From NCBI RefSeq assembly GCF_900009145.1, contig NZ_LN889802.1, positions 711,068-751,772 on the forward strand: a stretch of DNA of 40,705 nucleotides, read 5' to 3'. The notes under the pieces are model-generated. The model was not told the DNA's origin. It saw only the letters and a program-made list of their open reading frames with translations, and did not search any database. A program made the position numbers and the translations under genes. Within the stretch, counting starts at the first letter, position 1. Every line of letters begins with the position of its first letter. This document shows, one piece after another, positions 27,367 to 36,549 of the stretch. This DNA is from Planktothrix tepida PCC 9214. Its GTDB lineage: Bacteria > Cyanobacteriota > Cyanobacteriia > Cyanobacteriales > Microcoleaceae.

Positions 27367-27735
27367 TTAACCCTGAACGGCATATTGTTTTAACTCCTTG
27401 AGAGAAACGACTTCTAAGGCTCTCGCGTGAGTGGCTTCTAACACAACAGGAGGTGCAACACCTGCATCCATCGCTTCTTGCCAACGAGAGGCACACAAAC
27501 ACCAACGATCACCGGGTTTCAACCCTGGAAAGCCAAAGGCGGGAACTGGGGTACTGAGGTCGTTTCCTTGGGCTTTGGTAAATTCCAGAAACTCTGCGGT
27601 AACTTGGGCACAAATCACATGAACGCCGAAATCTTGTCCTCCAGTATAACAAAACCCATCCCGATAAAATCCGGTTATCGGATCAGAGCAACACAATTCT
27701 AATTCGCCACCTAAAACATTTCTGGCTTCTCGCAT
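27367..27735 (-). CDS. DUF2237 family protein
   Basis: 122 aa. NVLGGELELCCSDPITGFYRDGFC, YTGGQDFGVHVICAQVTAEFLEF, GDRWCLCASRWQEAMDAG and VVLEATHARALEVV match DUF2237, a family with conserved Cys and His residues spread across bacteria. Function is unknown; metal or thiol roles are possible because five Cys are conserved in position. It starts the minus-strand run with UPF0367 and the ABC ATPase, and diverges from glbN. Confidence 0.93.
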   Translation of the reverse strand: MREARNVLGGELELCCSDPITGFYRDGFCYTGGQDFGVHVICAQVTAEFLEFTKAQGNDLSTPVPAFGFPGLKPGDRWCLCASRWQEAMDAGVAPPVVLEATHARALEVVSLKELKQYAVQG

Positions 27736-27881
27736 GATTCGTTCCTGATTATTTTTTAGGGGTATTTTTTCGATTTAATAATACCATCAATACTTGAGTT
27801 GTTTAAAAACTGTCCGAAGTCTTGATTTAATATGAAATTTAAGTTAAGATAAGTATGTCAAAATTTGAGGACAAACAAGCT

Positions 27882-28256
27882 ATGTCAACTTTATATGAAA
27901 AGCTTGGTGGTGCTGAAACTGTTAAACTGGCTGTTGATAATTTTTATGATCGTGTGTTGCAGGATAATCGGATCAAGCACTTCTTTAATGGCATGGATAT
28001 GGTCAAACAAAAAAGCCATCAACGAGCATTTTTAACTTATGCCTTTGGGGGAACACCTCAGTATGATGGACGGGCAATGCGTGAAGCGCACAAACATTTG
28101 GTAGAAGAGCAAGGTTTAAAAGGCGAACATTTTGATGCCATTGCTGAAAATTTAGAGCTAACACTTCAGGATTTTGAAATTGCGGAAGAGTTGATTGCTG
28201 AAGTAATGTCAGTAGCCAGTGATCCTCAGCATCGTAGCGATGTACTTAACCAATAA
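27882..28256 (+). CDS. glbN: Cyanoglobin (group I truncated hemoglobin)
   Basis: 124-aa group I truncated hemoglobin. I chose ATG 27882 (MSTLYEKLGGAE) since it gives the exact family N-terminus and length; an ATG 27 bases upstream (27855) also opens the frame. The heme-ligand residues of the cyanobacterial group fit exactly: His70 (AMREAHKHL) as proximal ligand, His46 (KQKSHQRAF) as distal ligand, and His117 (SDPQHRSDV), which forms a covalent bond to the heme vinyl in homologues. Known roles are protection against reactive nitrogen and oxygen species. A GAGG lies about 11 bases upstream. The gene is convergent with glgB. Confidence 0.96.
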   Translation: MSTLYEKLGGAETVKLAVDNFYDRVLQDNRIKHFFNGMDMVKQKSHQRAFLTYAFGGTPQYDGRAMREAHKHLVEEQGLKGEHFDAIAENLELTLQDFEIAEELIAEVMSVASDPQHRSDVLNQ

Positions 28257-28361
28257 AACATGATTTTGATTCCTCAATTTTTAGCATTTTGCCCAAACAA
28301 AAGCAAGTTTATTGTTATTTGAGTTACCCCTTATAATATCTTAATTTCGTTACTATTGATG

Positions 28362-28401
28362 AACAGCGATCGCCATTTTTTTAACAATAGCGATCGCTGT
28401 T
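28362..28401. terminator. Bidirectional terminator built from two HIP1 octamers
   Basis: AACAGCGATCGC (28362-28373) and GCGATCGCTGTT (28390-28401) are perfect 12-bp arms, each carrying a HIP1 GCGATCGC-type core, with a 16-nt loop holding a T7 run. TTTC follows on the plus side. It lies between the convergent glbN and glgB, 28 bases from the glgB stop. Confidence 0.8.
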
Positions 28402-28429
28402 TTCTGTACAGCGACGTTAATAGAATACC

Positions 28430-30748
28430 CTAGGCTTCTATGGATTCTACTTCTACCGCATCAGCTTGTAGTGCAGCTTCTGTTTTCGGGCGGTCTAATT
28501 TGAGAACCAGAACCCCTAAAGGAGGTAAACATAAATCCAACGAATGGGAATAATTATGGAACCACCATTCATCAGTCCATTTTCCACCTAAATTCCCCAT
28601 ATTACTGCCACCAAATTCACCCGAATCACTATTAAATAATTCGGTATAAAATCCAGGTTCAGGCACACCAATGCGATAATGACTATGGGGTTGAGGGGTA
28701 AAATTACAGACCACAACGACAAATTCTTCAGGATCTTTTGCCCGACGAATAAACGACACTACGCTATGACGGTTATCAGTACAATCAATCCATTGGAACC
28801 CCGCTTCTGCAAAATCCTGTTCATATAATGCAGGTTCACTGCGATACAATTCATTCAACGCTTGGAATAACCGTTTAATGCCTTGGTGGGCTGGATATTG
28901 CATTAATTCCCATTCCAAGGTTCCCCAAGCATTCCACTCCTGACGCTGACCAAACTCCATTCCCATGAACAAAGTTTTCTTACCGGGGTGAGTAAACATA
29001 TAGGTAAACAAACATCGGACGTTAGCAAATTTTTGCCAATCATCTCCCGGCATTTTGTTAGTAATATTGCTCTTACAATGCACCACTTCATCATGGGATA
29101 ACGCCAACATGAAGTTTTCGCTGTGGTGATACCAAATACTAAAGGTAACGTTATTTTGATGGAACTGACGGAACCAAGGATCCATGCTGAAATAATCCAA
29201 CATATCGTGCATCCATCCCATGTTCCATTTCAAGTTAAACCCTAACCCCCCTACATAAGTCGGCCAAGACACCATCGGCCATGAGGTAGATTCTTCCGCA
29301 ATGGATAAAGTTCCTGGATAATAACTAAATAAAACATGGTTGGTTTGGCGCAAAAAGTCCGCCGCTTCAATATGTTCACAACCGCCATATTGGTTCGCCA
29401 CCCATTGACCATCGGGACGTAAATAGTTCAGATACAACATGGAAGCGACTGCATCTACCCGAATTCCATCGATATGATATTTGTCATACCAAAATAGGGC
29501 GTTAGCCACCAGGAAATTCCGAACTTCGTTACGACCATAGTTAAAGACTAAAGTTCCCCATTCCTTATGTTCGCCTTTGCGGGGGTCAGCGTGTTCATAA
29601 AGGTGAGTCCCGTCAAAGAAGGGTAAACCATGTCCGTCTTTGGGGAAATGCCCCGGAACCCAGTCAACAATTACCCCAATACCATTCAAATGGCATTGAT
29701 CGACAAAATACATGAAATCTTCGGGACTGCCAAACCGAGACGTGGGGGCATAATATCCCGTGACTTGATATCCCCAAGACCCATCAAAGGGATGTTCGGC
29801 AATGGGTAATAATTCAATATGGGTAAACCCTAAATCCTTAACATAGGGAATTAACTGTTCCGCCAGTTCCCGATAGGTTAAAAAACGACCGCCTGGATCA
29901 AGCTCAGTGGCTTGTACAGCCGCTTCAACGGTTCCATCAGGGAGGACATGGGGTTGATCGAAGGGCGCGCGGTTCCAAGACCCTAAATGACATTCATAAA
30001 CAGAAACCGGGGATTTTAAAGGATCGGTGTGGCGTCGTTGTTCGAGCCAATCTTGATCCTGCCATTCGTAACTATCTAAATTAGCAACAATTGAGGCGGT
30101 TTTGGGACGTACTTCTTGATAAAACCCGTAGGGATCGGTTTTTTCATAGATGTGTCCTTCCCAGTTTTTAATTTCATATTTGTAGTGTTCTCCGACTCCC
30201 AACCCAGGGATAAACAGTTCCCAAACCCCATTGCTTAACTTCCGCATTTGGTGTTTGCGTCCATCCCAATAGTTAAAATCTCCAATAATGGAAACGTTGC
30301 GCGCATTGGGAGCCCAAACCGCAAAATAAACCCCCGATACATTATTGACGCTCATTAAATGAGCACCTAATTTTTCATAAATGCGGTGATGGTTGCCTTC
30401 GGTAAACAGGTGAATATCAAAGTCGGTAAATTGAGGAGAACGAAACGCATAAGGATCATAAGCGACCCGTTCATGTTCACCTTCTTTAATTCGCAGTTGA
30501 TAGTTAGCGAGTTCGGGAGTATCAATGACACATTCAAAGAAATGGGGGTTATGTACCGACTCCATCGGGTATTCCTGTCGTTGTTCAGGCAAGAGAACCC
30601 ATGCCGCCTCTGCATTGGGTAAATAAGCTCGGACTGCCCACACCGTTTTACCATCTTGTTCAATTTGGTGAGCCCCTAGCACTTCAAAGGGGTCTTGGTG
30701 GTGGTTCCAGACAATTTTGTTAACTTGATCAATCGCAATGGTCGTCAT
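28430..30748 (-). CDS. glgB: 1,4-alpha-glucan branching enzyme
   Basis: 772-aa GH13 enzyme that makes alpha-1,6 branches in glycogen, the cyanobacterial carbon store. N-terminal carbohydrate-binding repeats ([36 protein letters not shown]) are followed by the catalytic barrel: [19 protein letters not shown], the nucleophile Asp in [12 protein letters not shown] near residue 427, the acid Glu in LSIAEEST near 483, and ALSHDEVVH near 552. The C-terminal beta domain ([20 protein letters not shown]) is complete. The length is typical for cyanobacterial GlgB, which retains both N-terminal modules. No other glg genes are nearby. Confidence 0.97.
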   Translation of the reverse strand: MTTIAIDQVNKIVWNHHQDPFEVLGAHQIEQDGKTVWAVRAYLPNAEAAWVLLPEQRQEYPMESVHNPHFFECVIDTPELANYQLRIKEGEHERVAYDPYAFRSPQFTDFDIHLFTEGNHHRIYEKLGAHLMSVNNVSGVYFAVWAPNARNVSIIGDFNYWDGRKHQMRKLSNGVWELFIPGLGVGEHYKYEIKNWEGHIYEKTDPYGFYQEVRPKTASIVANLDSYEWQDQDWLEQRRHTDPLKSPVSVYECHLGSWNRAPFDQPHVLPDGTVEAAVQATELDPGGRFLTYRELAEQLIPYVKDLGFTHIELLPIAEHPFDGSWGYQVTGYYAPTSRFGSPEDFMYFVDQCHLNGIGVIVDWVPGHFPKDGHGLPFFDGTHLYEHADPRKGEHKEWGTLVFNYGRNEVRNFLVANALFWYDKYHIDGIRVDAVASMLYLNYLRPDGQWVANQYGGCEHIEAADFLRQTNHVLFSYYPGTLSIAEESTSWPMVSWPTYVGGLGFNLKWNMGWMHDMLDYFSMDPWFRQFHQNNVTFSIWYHHSENFMLALSHDEVVHCKSNITNKMPGDDWQKFANVRCLFTYMFTHPGKKTLFMGMEFGQRQEWNAWGTLEWELMQYPAHQGIKRLFQALNELYRSEPALYEQDFAEAGFQWIDCTDNRHSVVSFIRRAKDPEEFVVVVCNFTPQPHSHYRIGVPEPGFYTELFNSDSGEFGGSNMGNLGGKWTDEWWFHNYSHSLDLCLPPLGVLVLKLDRPKTEAALQADAVEVESIEA

Positions 30749-31039
30749 GAGTCTCTACTGCTCTACTACAAACGGGTTACTAATCGACGCTACGGTTGCT
30801 ATTACTTTACATTTTTTAACAGTTTCAGAAAACCGCAAACCTGCTGCATTTTTGGGGAATTCCCATCGAATAGCAGGTTGGGAGTTGGGATTATGGTACT
30901 CGATTTTTAGATCTTTACCACAATTAAGTGTGAACTAACCACACTGACCTGGCAGTACAGTATGGGCTTGGTGACTTCTCAACCCGATTGGGACAATCCC
31001 ATTCTCTGATATCCAGAGGCAACTCATCTTTAATAATCC
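30749..31039. other. Intergenic between glgB start and serpin stop
   Basis: 291 bases with no real ORF. It should carry the glgB promoter, but I see no convincing boxes and no strong terminator for the serpin. Confidence 0.4.
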
Positions 31040-32149
31040 CTAGATTTCTGGGTTCACCAATCGACCCAAAAACACAATATTCCCAGTGTTGTTTTCAGAG
31101 ATTAAAAAAATAAAGGGATGATTAGCGTTAAACGAGGGAGGCAAACACCTGGCTTCTATCTGAACTGCTGTTGCTGCGGTGGCTTCACTCCCCTCTTCAT
31201 TTACCTCAATACAAGCTTGATGAAACACATTTTTAATATACAACCAGTGTTCTCGACCATCCATCCCCGAAAAATTAGCTTTATTCTCATCAAACGCATC
31301 TGTAACCCCCATCTGAGCTAAGGTGTTACTAAGTTCTGATTTAAAATTTATCTCAAAGCGGGGTAAAGAAACTTCAACCTGTTGTGTATACATTGGCTGT
31401 ATCCACTGATAAAGATTGTTAAGACTCAAGTTTTTTTCCAGTTCCATCAATCCATTTCTTTCTCTAGGTAACAGAATCATCATTGAGAAATTATTACCCC
31501 TGTAAGGTAACTCAAGAACCTGAACTTCTTCAGTTTGAGCATAGTTGAATTGTCCTGTTATATTCATCATCGGAACTGGAATCTCACGGTCTGATGTTAG
31601 CCAAAAGGGTTTGGTTTCTGTTCCATCTCTGTCAAATGGATTCGCCCAACTTCCTTTAAAATAAACAGCATTAACCAGTACCAATCGTGTTAGCTCAGTT
31701 AGAGCATTTGGCGGAATTAATTCATTAATTTTATGTTGAGTTTGTTCGGCAACCCATTGATTAATTGTGTTTCGTGCAGCCTGGAAATCATTATAATAAT
31801 CAACAGGGGTAATTTTGACTTGATAATATTTTTCTAATAAAGCTAAAAAGCTTTCTAGGAAAGGATATTTAATTTGGGGAAATAGAGAATTAGCACTCAG
31901 GAACAAAACATCATTGCTTTGTTGTCCTGCCTTTAATGGTCTTTCTAAGCCAGAAAATGCGGCATGAAAATCTTCTCCTTGAGAAAAGCCGAAGACTTGA
32001 GCAATTTGTTGTTCTGTCTGTCCTCGCGCACCCGCATAGGTCATCGCAAATGCAGTACAAATGCTGTAGGGAGAAAAGAAAAGGTTTCCTTCAGTCCCTT
32101 GCAGAGTTTGATAAAAATTGAGCGCAAAATCATGGTTTCTGTGTGCCAT
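31040..32149 (-). CDS. Serpin (serine protease inhibitor)
   Basis: 369 aa, full serpin fold. Shown by NLFFSPYSICTAFAMTYAGARGQTEQQI (N-terminal helix/strand signature), VLVNAVYFKGSWANPF (breach/shutter), and the C-terminal HPFIFLISENNTGNIVFLGRLVNP. The reactive loop keeps an inhibitory hinge: EEGSEATAATAV with small residues from P14 to P9. Counting from the P17 Glu puts P1 at Arg334, P1' at Cys335, so a trypsin-like target is predicted (inference). No signal peptide is present (MAHRNHDFALNFYQ), so it may act inside the cell. Bacterial serpins are rare but known in cyanobacteria. Upstream is a repeat-rich gap of 450 bases. Confidence 0.96.
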   Translation of the reverse strand: MAHRNHDFALNFYQTLQGTEGNLFFSPYSICTAFAMTYAGARGQTEQQIAQVFGFSQGEDFHAAFSGLERPLKAGQQSNDVLFLSANSLFPQIKYPFLESFLALLEKYYQVKITPVDYYNDFQAARNTINQWVAEQTQHKINELIPPNALTELTRLVLVNAVYFKGSWANPFDRDGTETKPFWLTSDREIPVPMMNITGQFNYAQTEEVQVLELPYRGNNFSMMILLPRERNGLMELEKNLSLNNLYQWIQPMYTQQVEVSLPRFEINFKSELSNTLAQMGVTDAFDENKANFSGMDGREHWLYIKNVFHQACIEVNEEGSEATAATAVQIEARCLPPSFNANHPFIFLISENNTGNIVFLGRLVNPEI

Positions 32150-32602
32150 TGGTTTATCTCTAGGATAAAGTTGTTTTACAATGGTTTGAGCATCATAATT
32201 TCTGTGTTAAAATACTGAATTTTTGAGGAAATCAGGCAAAACTAGAGTGGGAATGCTTAAAAACAATAAACATTCCAATAATTTTAACCCCTAAATTTTG
32301 TCCAAGTTTTCTGACTCTAATTCGGGCTGACAATAGGAATTGCTATGAGGTTGTAATATAACAATTTAAGGATTTATAACAGTCACGTCTGGCACTTAGA
32401 ACAAACACTAATGCTCAAACCTATTTCTTTCTATTCCCTATTCTCTGTTTCCTGTTCCCTGCTTTGCACTGAGCAGTTCGACACGCTCACTGTAATACCT
32501 GTCGAAGTGTTCCCTGTTCCCTATGCTATAATATACAAGATTTCAACAAAAATCAAGAATATTTAGGGAATTATGTAAATATTGAAAACTTGAGTAACTG
32601 AC
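32150..32602. other. Repeat-rich intergenic region
   Basis: 453 bases without a gene. It holds GTTCCCT heptamer words (32454-32460 and a double at 32509-32522), and between them a TGAGC/GCTCA imperfect palindrome (32471-32491) with a TCGAAGTG word of a type common in cyanobacteria. The serpin promoter should lie in the upper part (32150-32300); no box stands out. Confidence 0.55.
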
Positions 32603-33535
32603 TTATTTAACCATAGGAATCGAACATTGAGTCCGATTAAAATTAGACTCTTCTCCCTCTGAAGGAATTGCTAAAACTTCTAAACGTCCATTCATTAAAC
32701 TTAATAAGGTTTGATTCATTAACAACCGCATTCCTGGGGATAATGTCATTTCATCGATAGGGGTTTGATCCTTTTCTAATGTTGATTTTAATAAATCCCA
32801 AGACTCACTCCAAGCACTAATGGGACGTTGATCTTCAACCCAAATATGAATAAATCCTGTTTCTGGAGACGGATGGACAGAAACCTTTACACTTCCCTCA
32901 CTCATTTGAGCAATGGCAGTATCTACTAAACTTACTAAAACTTGTCGCAGTCGGGGTAAATCGGCTAAAACATAAATATCTTCATTCGGGGGTTCGATTT
33001 TTAATCGAATACTGCGATTTGCCGCCTGCATACAGGTTAAATCTTCCACTTCATCCAGGACTTTAGCTAACTGAATCGCATGAATATCCATTGTTTCTGT
33101 GCCATATTCTGTTTTAGCCACAAAAATCACTTGATCTAATAATGCCACTATTTTCAAAGCAGAAGCATGAGCGTGTTGAATAAATTCTTGCTCCTCTTCT
33201 GGACTTTCACACAGATCCCCTAAAATCAGTTGTAATGAGCCAATCATACTATTGAGAGGCGAGCGCAACTCATGGGATGTCCGAGCCAAAAATCCCGCTT
33301 TAAATAAACTCATCTCCGCCGCCATTTGATAAGCGAGTTGAGTTTGTTTTAATTGATAAGAGAGGGCTTGCACCTGTTGTTCATCATTGCTCGTTTTGGC
33401 GGAGTCATCGGTGGTGAGGGACTCAGATGATTGTTTCCCTTTCCCCCCCAATAGCCGAGCTAGGACGACCCCTAACCCCAACCCCAACCCTAAATATACA
33501 AATTCGCTCCAACCCATCTGCCTAGTCTCACTCAC
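32603..33535 (-). CDS. Histidine-kinase-like protein with degenerate ATP-binding domain
   Basis: 310 aa. N-terminal membrane helix (EFVYLGLGLGLGVVLARLLG, about 11-30), a short linker, and a normal HisKA helix pair with His88 in RTSHELRSPLNSMIGS. The following HATPase region is recognisable (VLADLPRLRQVLVSLVDTAIAQMSEGSVKVSV; FIHIWVED). But the N-box Asn is Asp, the G1 D-x-G-x-G is replaced by VEDQRPISAW, and no G2 GxGL motif follows; the C-terminal GMRLLMNQTLLSLMNGRLEVLAI keeps only the late helix pattern. It may be a pseudokinase or phosphotransfer partner. The gene is tandem with tsaC upstream, separated by heptamer arrays. Confidence 0.8.
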   Translation of the reverse strand: MSETRQMGWSEFVYLGLGLGLGVVLARLLGGKGKQSSESLTTDDSAKTSNDEQQVQALSYQLKQTQLAYQMAAEMSLFKAGFLARTSHELRSPLNSMIGSLQLILGDLCESPEEEQEFIQHAHASALKIVALLDQVIFVAKTEYGTETMDIHAIQLAKVLDEVEDLTCMQAANRSIRLKIEPPNEDIYVLADLPRLRQVLVSLVDTAIAQMSEGSVKVSVHPSPETGFIHIWVEDQRPISAWSESWDLLKSTLEKDQTPIDEMTLSPGMRLLMNQTLLSLMNGRLEVLAIPSEGEESNFNRTQCSIPMVK

Positions 33536-33600
33536 TCTATAAAGTTAGCCATATCAGGATCATGATATAGCAGGGAATAGGGAACAGGGAACAGTTGTCA

Positions 33601-33633
33601 GTTATCAGTTATCAGTTATCAGTTATCAGTTAT
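33601..33633. repeat. Heptamer array (GTTATCA)x4 + GTTAT, downstream of tsaC
   Basis: Four perfect GTTATCA units then GTTAT. Immediately before lie GGGAACA-type words and one variant GTTGTCA unit. An array of the same sequence, unit count and orientation lies at 34285-34317, on the other side of tsaC. Confidence 0.92.
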
Positions 33634-33689
33634 TATGGAACAGATCATTTAATTTAACAAAAAATTGATTTTTAATCTCCATTTTTACT

Positions 33690-34277
33690 CTATAAATTAA
33701 TAGCTCCTTGTCGTAAGATTTTCCAACTATTCCCTTGCCATTTCGCTACTGTTGAAGGGATAGTGGAAGCGGTGAGGGTTGTATCAAATTCTGAGGAAAA
33801 CAATGTGACAACATCAGGAAATTGAGTATTAATTTCTGCCAGTGTTAATAATGGGGGTTGTCCTGATAAATTGGCACTGGTGGTTGCCATTGGGCCCGTG
33901 CGGGATAAAATATGTTGAGCGATCGCACAATTGGGAACCCGGATACCAATCGTAGAGGGATCGATAGGGTTCATCGCTGGGTAAACTTTTTCAGAAGCAG
34001 GTAACACTAAAGTTAACGCCCCAGGCCAATAGTATTGAGCAATTTGTTGCCAAATTAATAATTCTTCTACTGTTCCCTTCACATAGGGCCATAATGCTTC
34101 CGGTGTAGCTCCCATTAAAATTAACGGTTTATCTTGACTGCGTTTTTTAGTCTTAAAAATCAACTCAGCTTGATCAGGACGTGTCGCTAAAGCAGGTACA
34201 GTATCTGTCGGGAAACTAACCACCCTATTACCCGAAATCGCCACATCAATTAACGCATCAATAGAAACTTGAACCAT
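33690..34277 (-). CDS. tsaC: Threonylcarbamoyl-AMP synthase (Sua5/YciO/YrdC family)
   Basis: 195 aa. It makes L-threonylcarbamoyl-AMP from threonine, bicarbonate and ATP, for the t6A modification of tRNA anticodon position 37. Motifs are RVVSFPTDTVPALATRP, the K-x-R pair in IFKTKKRSQDKPLILMG, WPGALTLVLPAS, IGIRVPN and the SANLSG box (ATTSANLSGQPP). It has the short TsaC form, without the Sua5 C-terminal domain. It lies downstream of prmC on the same strand, with a heptamer array between; prmC-tsaC neighbourhoods are common in bacteria, and both act on translation. Confidence 0.93.
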   Translation of the reverse strand: MVQVSIDALIDVAISGNRVVSFPTDTVPALATRPDQAELIFKTKKRSQDKPLILMGATPEALWPYVKGTVEELLIWQQIAQYYWPGALTLVLPASEKVYPAMNPIDPSTIGIRVPNCAIAQHILSRTGPMATTSANLSGQPPLLTLAEINTQFPDVVTLFSSEFDTTLTASTIPSTVAKWQGNSWKILRQGAINL

Positions 34278-34284
34278 AAATTCA

Positions 34285-34317
34285 GTTATCAGTTATCAGT
34301 TATCAGTTATCAGTTAT
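34285..34317. repeat. Heptamer array (GTTATCA)x4 + GTTAT, between prmC and tsaC
   Basis: Same unit, count and orientation as 33601-33633. It fills most of the 54-base gap between the prmC stop and the tsaC start and begins 8 bases upstream of the tsaC ATG, so it replaces the usual Shine-Dalgarno region. Confidence 0.92.
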
Positions 34318-34331
34318 GAGGCTTAGGACAA

Positions 34332-35219
34332 TTATTTCAAATAAGCTATAACAAAACGGTCGAATCCTGCCAAGTCGGGAATAATTTTAATCCCAGAATA
34401 GCTTCCCTGGGCCTGTAAGAGTCCTGCAACGGCTTCTCCTTGTCCGGCCATCATTTCCACAATCCAAAGGCCCCCTGAGCGCAAATAACGGGGGGCTGTT
34501 TCCACTAAATCGCGAATACAATCTAATCCATCAGCACCGCCATCTAAGGCTAAGGTGGGTTCATGGTGGGCAACTTCCGGTTGTAGGGTCGCAATGAGGT
34601 TAGAGGGGATATAAGGGGGGTTAGAGACCATTCCCGTCAGTTGTCCTTGTAAAAACTCTAGGGGTTGCCACCATGATCCGTGATGGAATTGGATACGGTC
34701 AGCAAACCCTGTGGTTTCAGCGTTATATTGAGCGATCGCTAAAGCCTCTAAACTGGTATCCACCGCATGAATTTCAGCTTGGGGGAAACTCTCAGCTAAA
34801 CCCAAAGCGATCGCACCGCTTCCCGTTCCCAAATCCGCCCAAATCCCATCCTGATCCAGATTTTCAGCCGCAGATTGAGCTAAATCAATGATTAACTCTG
34901 TTTCAGGACGGGGAATTAGAACAGCAGGAGACACCTTTAAGGTAAACTGACGCCAATGAGCGACTCCCACGAGATATTGAACGGGGATGCTTTCGGTGAG
35001 GCGTCGTTGCCAAAGTTGAGTCAATTCTGACCAAGGAACCTGGAGAGGAACAGAGGGTTGCTGTTTGAAGGTTTGTAAACGCAGAGTCAACCGATCCAAA
35101 CCCGTTAACTCTTGGAGAAACCAATGAACTTCATGAGCAGAAATTCCAAGGACGAGACATTCTGCCTTTGCGTCCTCTAACCATTGCCCCAGTTGCCACC
35201 CTGATATGGTTTCCTCCAT
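34332..35219 (-). CDS. prmC: Peptide chain release factor N5-glutamine methyltransferase
   Basis: 295 aa. It methylates the GGQ glutamine of release factors. The N-terminal helical domain (about 1-80) is followed by VGVAHWRQFTLKVSPAVLIPRPETE, the SAM site ADLGTGSGAIALGLAESFP, EIHAVDTSLEALAIA and the catalytic SNPPYIPS (NPPY) motif. C-terminal EPTLALDGGADGLDCIRDLV and GGLWIVEM complete the family pattern. Stop to tsaC start is 54 bases, with a heptamer array inside. A tic22 gene lies 28 bases upstream on the same strand. Confidence 0.96.
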   Translation of the reverse strand: MEETISGWQLGQWLEDAKAECLVLGISAHEVHWFLQELTGLDRLTLRLQTFKQQPSVPLQVPWSELTQLWQRRLTESIPVQYLVGVAHWRQFTLKVSPAVLIPRPETELIIDLAQSAAENLDQDGIWADLGTGSGAIALGLAESFPQAEIHAVDTSLEALAIAQYNAETTGFADRIQFHHGSWWQPLEFLQGQLTGMVSNPPYIPSNLIATLQPEVAHHEPTLALDGGADGLDCIRDLVETAPRYLRSGGLWIVEMMAGQGEAVAGLLQAQGSYSGIKIIPDLAGFDRFVIAYLK

Positions 35220-35247
35220 GATCCCCGGTTCCTAATGATCAAGTTAA

Positions 35248-36039
35248 TTAACGACGGGGCTGACTTTGGGGTTGATTTTGTTTCAAATACTCTAAGGTTT
35301 CACGAGGCGGAATGAGTACAATTCGGTTTAAAAATTGATCATTATCCCGTTTTAACGCATCTAACAACCCTTCTAAATTGACCACATCAATTTTAATACT
35401 GGAGATTAAATCAGGTTGTTGCGTTTTAAATTGAGTCAACATATTTTGTAGATCCTCTTTATTAAAGAAGATTGGAATCACCTGTTCATTCCCATTTTGA
35501 ATCGTGAGGTAGCCTTGATCTGGCCCCCCCTTAGCAATAAACAAAGGAACACCGTTAAACTCGTTAACTGATTGTCCATTTTCTTGTAGAACAGACTTGG
35601 CTAAATCCACCTGTTTTTGAACCGGGACATAAGCAAACTGAATGTCGTCTTGATTTCCCTGAGCTTGCTGACTCATGCGATAAACTTCACCGAGGGAAAC
35701 CGTTGTGACTTGGACAGTGGAAGCCAACTGAGGATTACGAGTTTTTAAGTTATCCACAAACGCAACAGCATCATTGCGACTAATAAACACACCCGCAACG
35801 GACGCTTTTTTATTATCGGCTTGGGGTACAGTAGCCACTAAAGGAGCTCCCTGTGTATCGGTAATGGTAAACACCGGAATGGAGCGGAGTTTCTCCAGAA
35901 TTTGGTTTTCAGGCAGTGCATAAGCGGGTTGAGTTCCCACGGGAAGAGAAGCAAACCAACGCAATGCCGGGTCAGGACTCAGCAAGAATGTACTGCCCAC
36001 AATTCCCAATACCGCGCCCAAACGAACAATTGATCTCAT
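35248..36039 (-). CDS. Tic22-like protein
   Basis: 263 aa. N-terminal hydrophobic signal-like segment (RLGAVLGIVGSTFLLSP, then a second ALRWFASLPVGTQPAYALP before the mature part). The mature protein has two related halves: LEKLRSIPVFTITDTQGAPLV…GVFISRNDAVAFVDNL and FNGVPLFIAKGGPDQGYLTI…IPIFFNKEDLQNMLTQF, the pattern of Tic22, a chloroplast import component whose cyanobacterial homologues act in periplasm/thylakoid lumen and outer-membrane biogenesis. A good GGAG lies 8 bases before the ATG. It is tandem with prmC. Confidence 0.9.
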   Translation of the reverse strand: MRSIVRLGAVLGIVGSTFLLSPDPALRWFASLPVGTQPAYALPENQILEKLRSIPVFTITDTQGAPLVATVPQADNKKASVAGVFISRNDAVAFVDNLKTRNPQLASTVQVTTVSLGEVYRMSQQAQGNQDDIQFAYVPVQKQVDLAKSVLQENGQSVNEFNGVPLFIAKGGPDQGYLTIQNGNEQVIPIFFNKEDLQNMLTQFKTQQPDLISSIKIDVVNLEGLLDALKRDNDQFLNRIVLIPPRETLEYLKQNQPQSQPRR

Positions 36040-36549
36040 TATGTCTCCGAGTCTGAATTCAATAATTTTTTTTATTCTGGGATGTCGCTTTTACCACTGA
36101 ACTCATTAAGCCTTAAGGACAATAGAAGCTTAATGTCGGACAACAGTTATTTCCCTGGTTAAGTTCTACCGACGATCAGGCAGTTGTTTTTTCTCCCCAA
36201 AATTTGGATTTAAATTCTAGGAGAAAAGCGTTTAACCTTACTCATCGGAAGAAAGCGGTTGACATCAGCCTGAGTTTAGGGAATTGAATCCTTCTTGTTC
36301 AGGGGGTATACCGTTTTGAGTCACCAACCTACCTTGAAAGGCAAGTTAAGATTAATTAAACTACCTTAACTGAAATATTTGTTAGTTTACATTATTTTGC
36401 AAAATACCGATGGCCAACTCTTCTTTAACGGTTTAATCAAGGGCTACCCCTCAGAGAAAGAGTGCAAATGCTTTAATCTGCCCTGTTCCTCAACGCGCTA
36501 TGCTTTAAGTACGATTCAACAGGTGCAACGGTTCAACCCCTAACTTGCT
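36040..36549. other. Divergent intergenic region between tic22 and the kinase gene
   Basis: 510 bases, no ORF. It should hold two divergent promoters. A TTGACA lies at 36259-36264, with a poor -10 downstream. AGTTAAG (36344-36350) and CTTAACT (36365-36371) form a 7-bp inverted repeat. No known RNA family is recognised. The kinase start has no clear Shine-Dalgarno. Confidence 0.4.

Noticed and set aside
33601-34317. CRISPR array
   Set aside because: The repeats are 7-bp tandem units without spacers, and no cas genes are in the window.
36480-36545. tRNA-like GGTTCAACCCC word
   Set aside because: No acceptor stem, D arm or anticodon arm can be formed around it.
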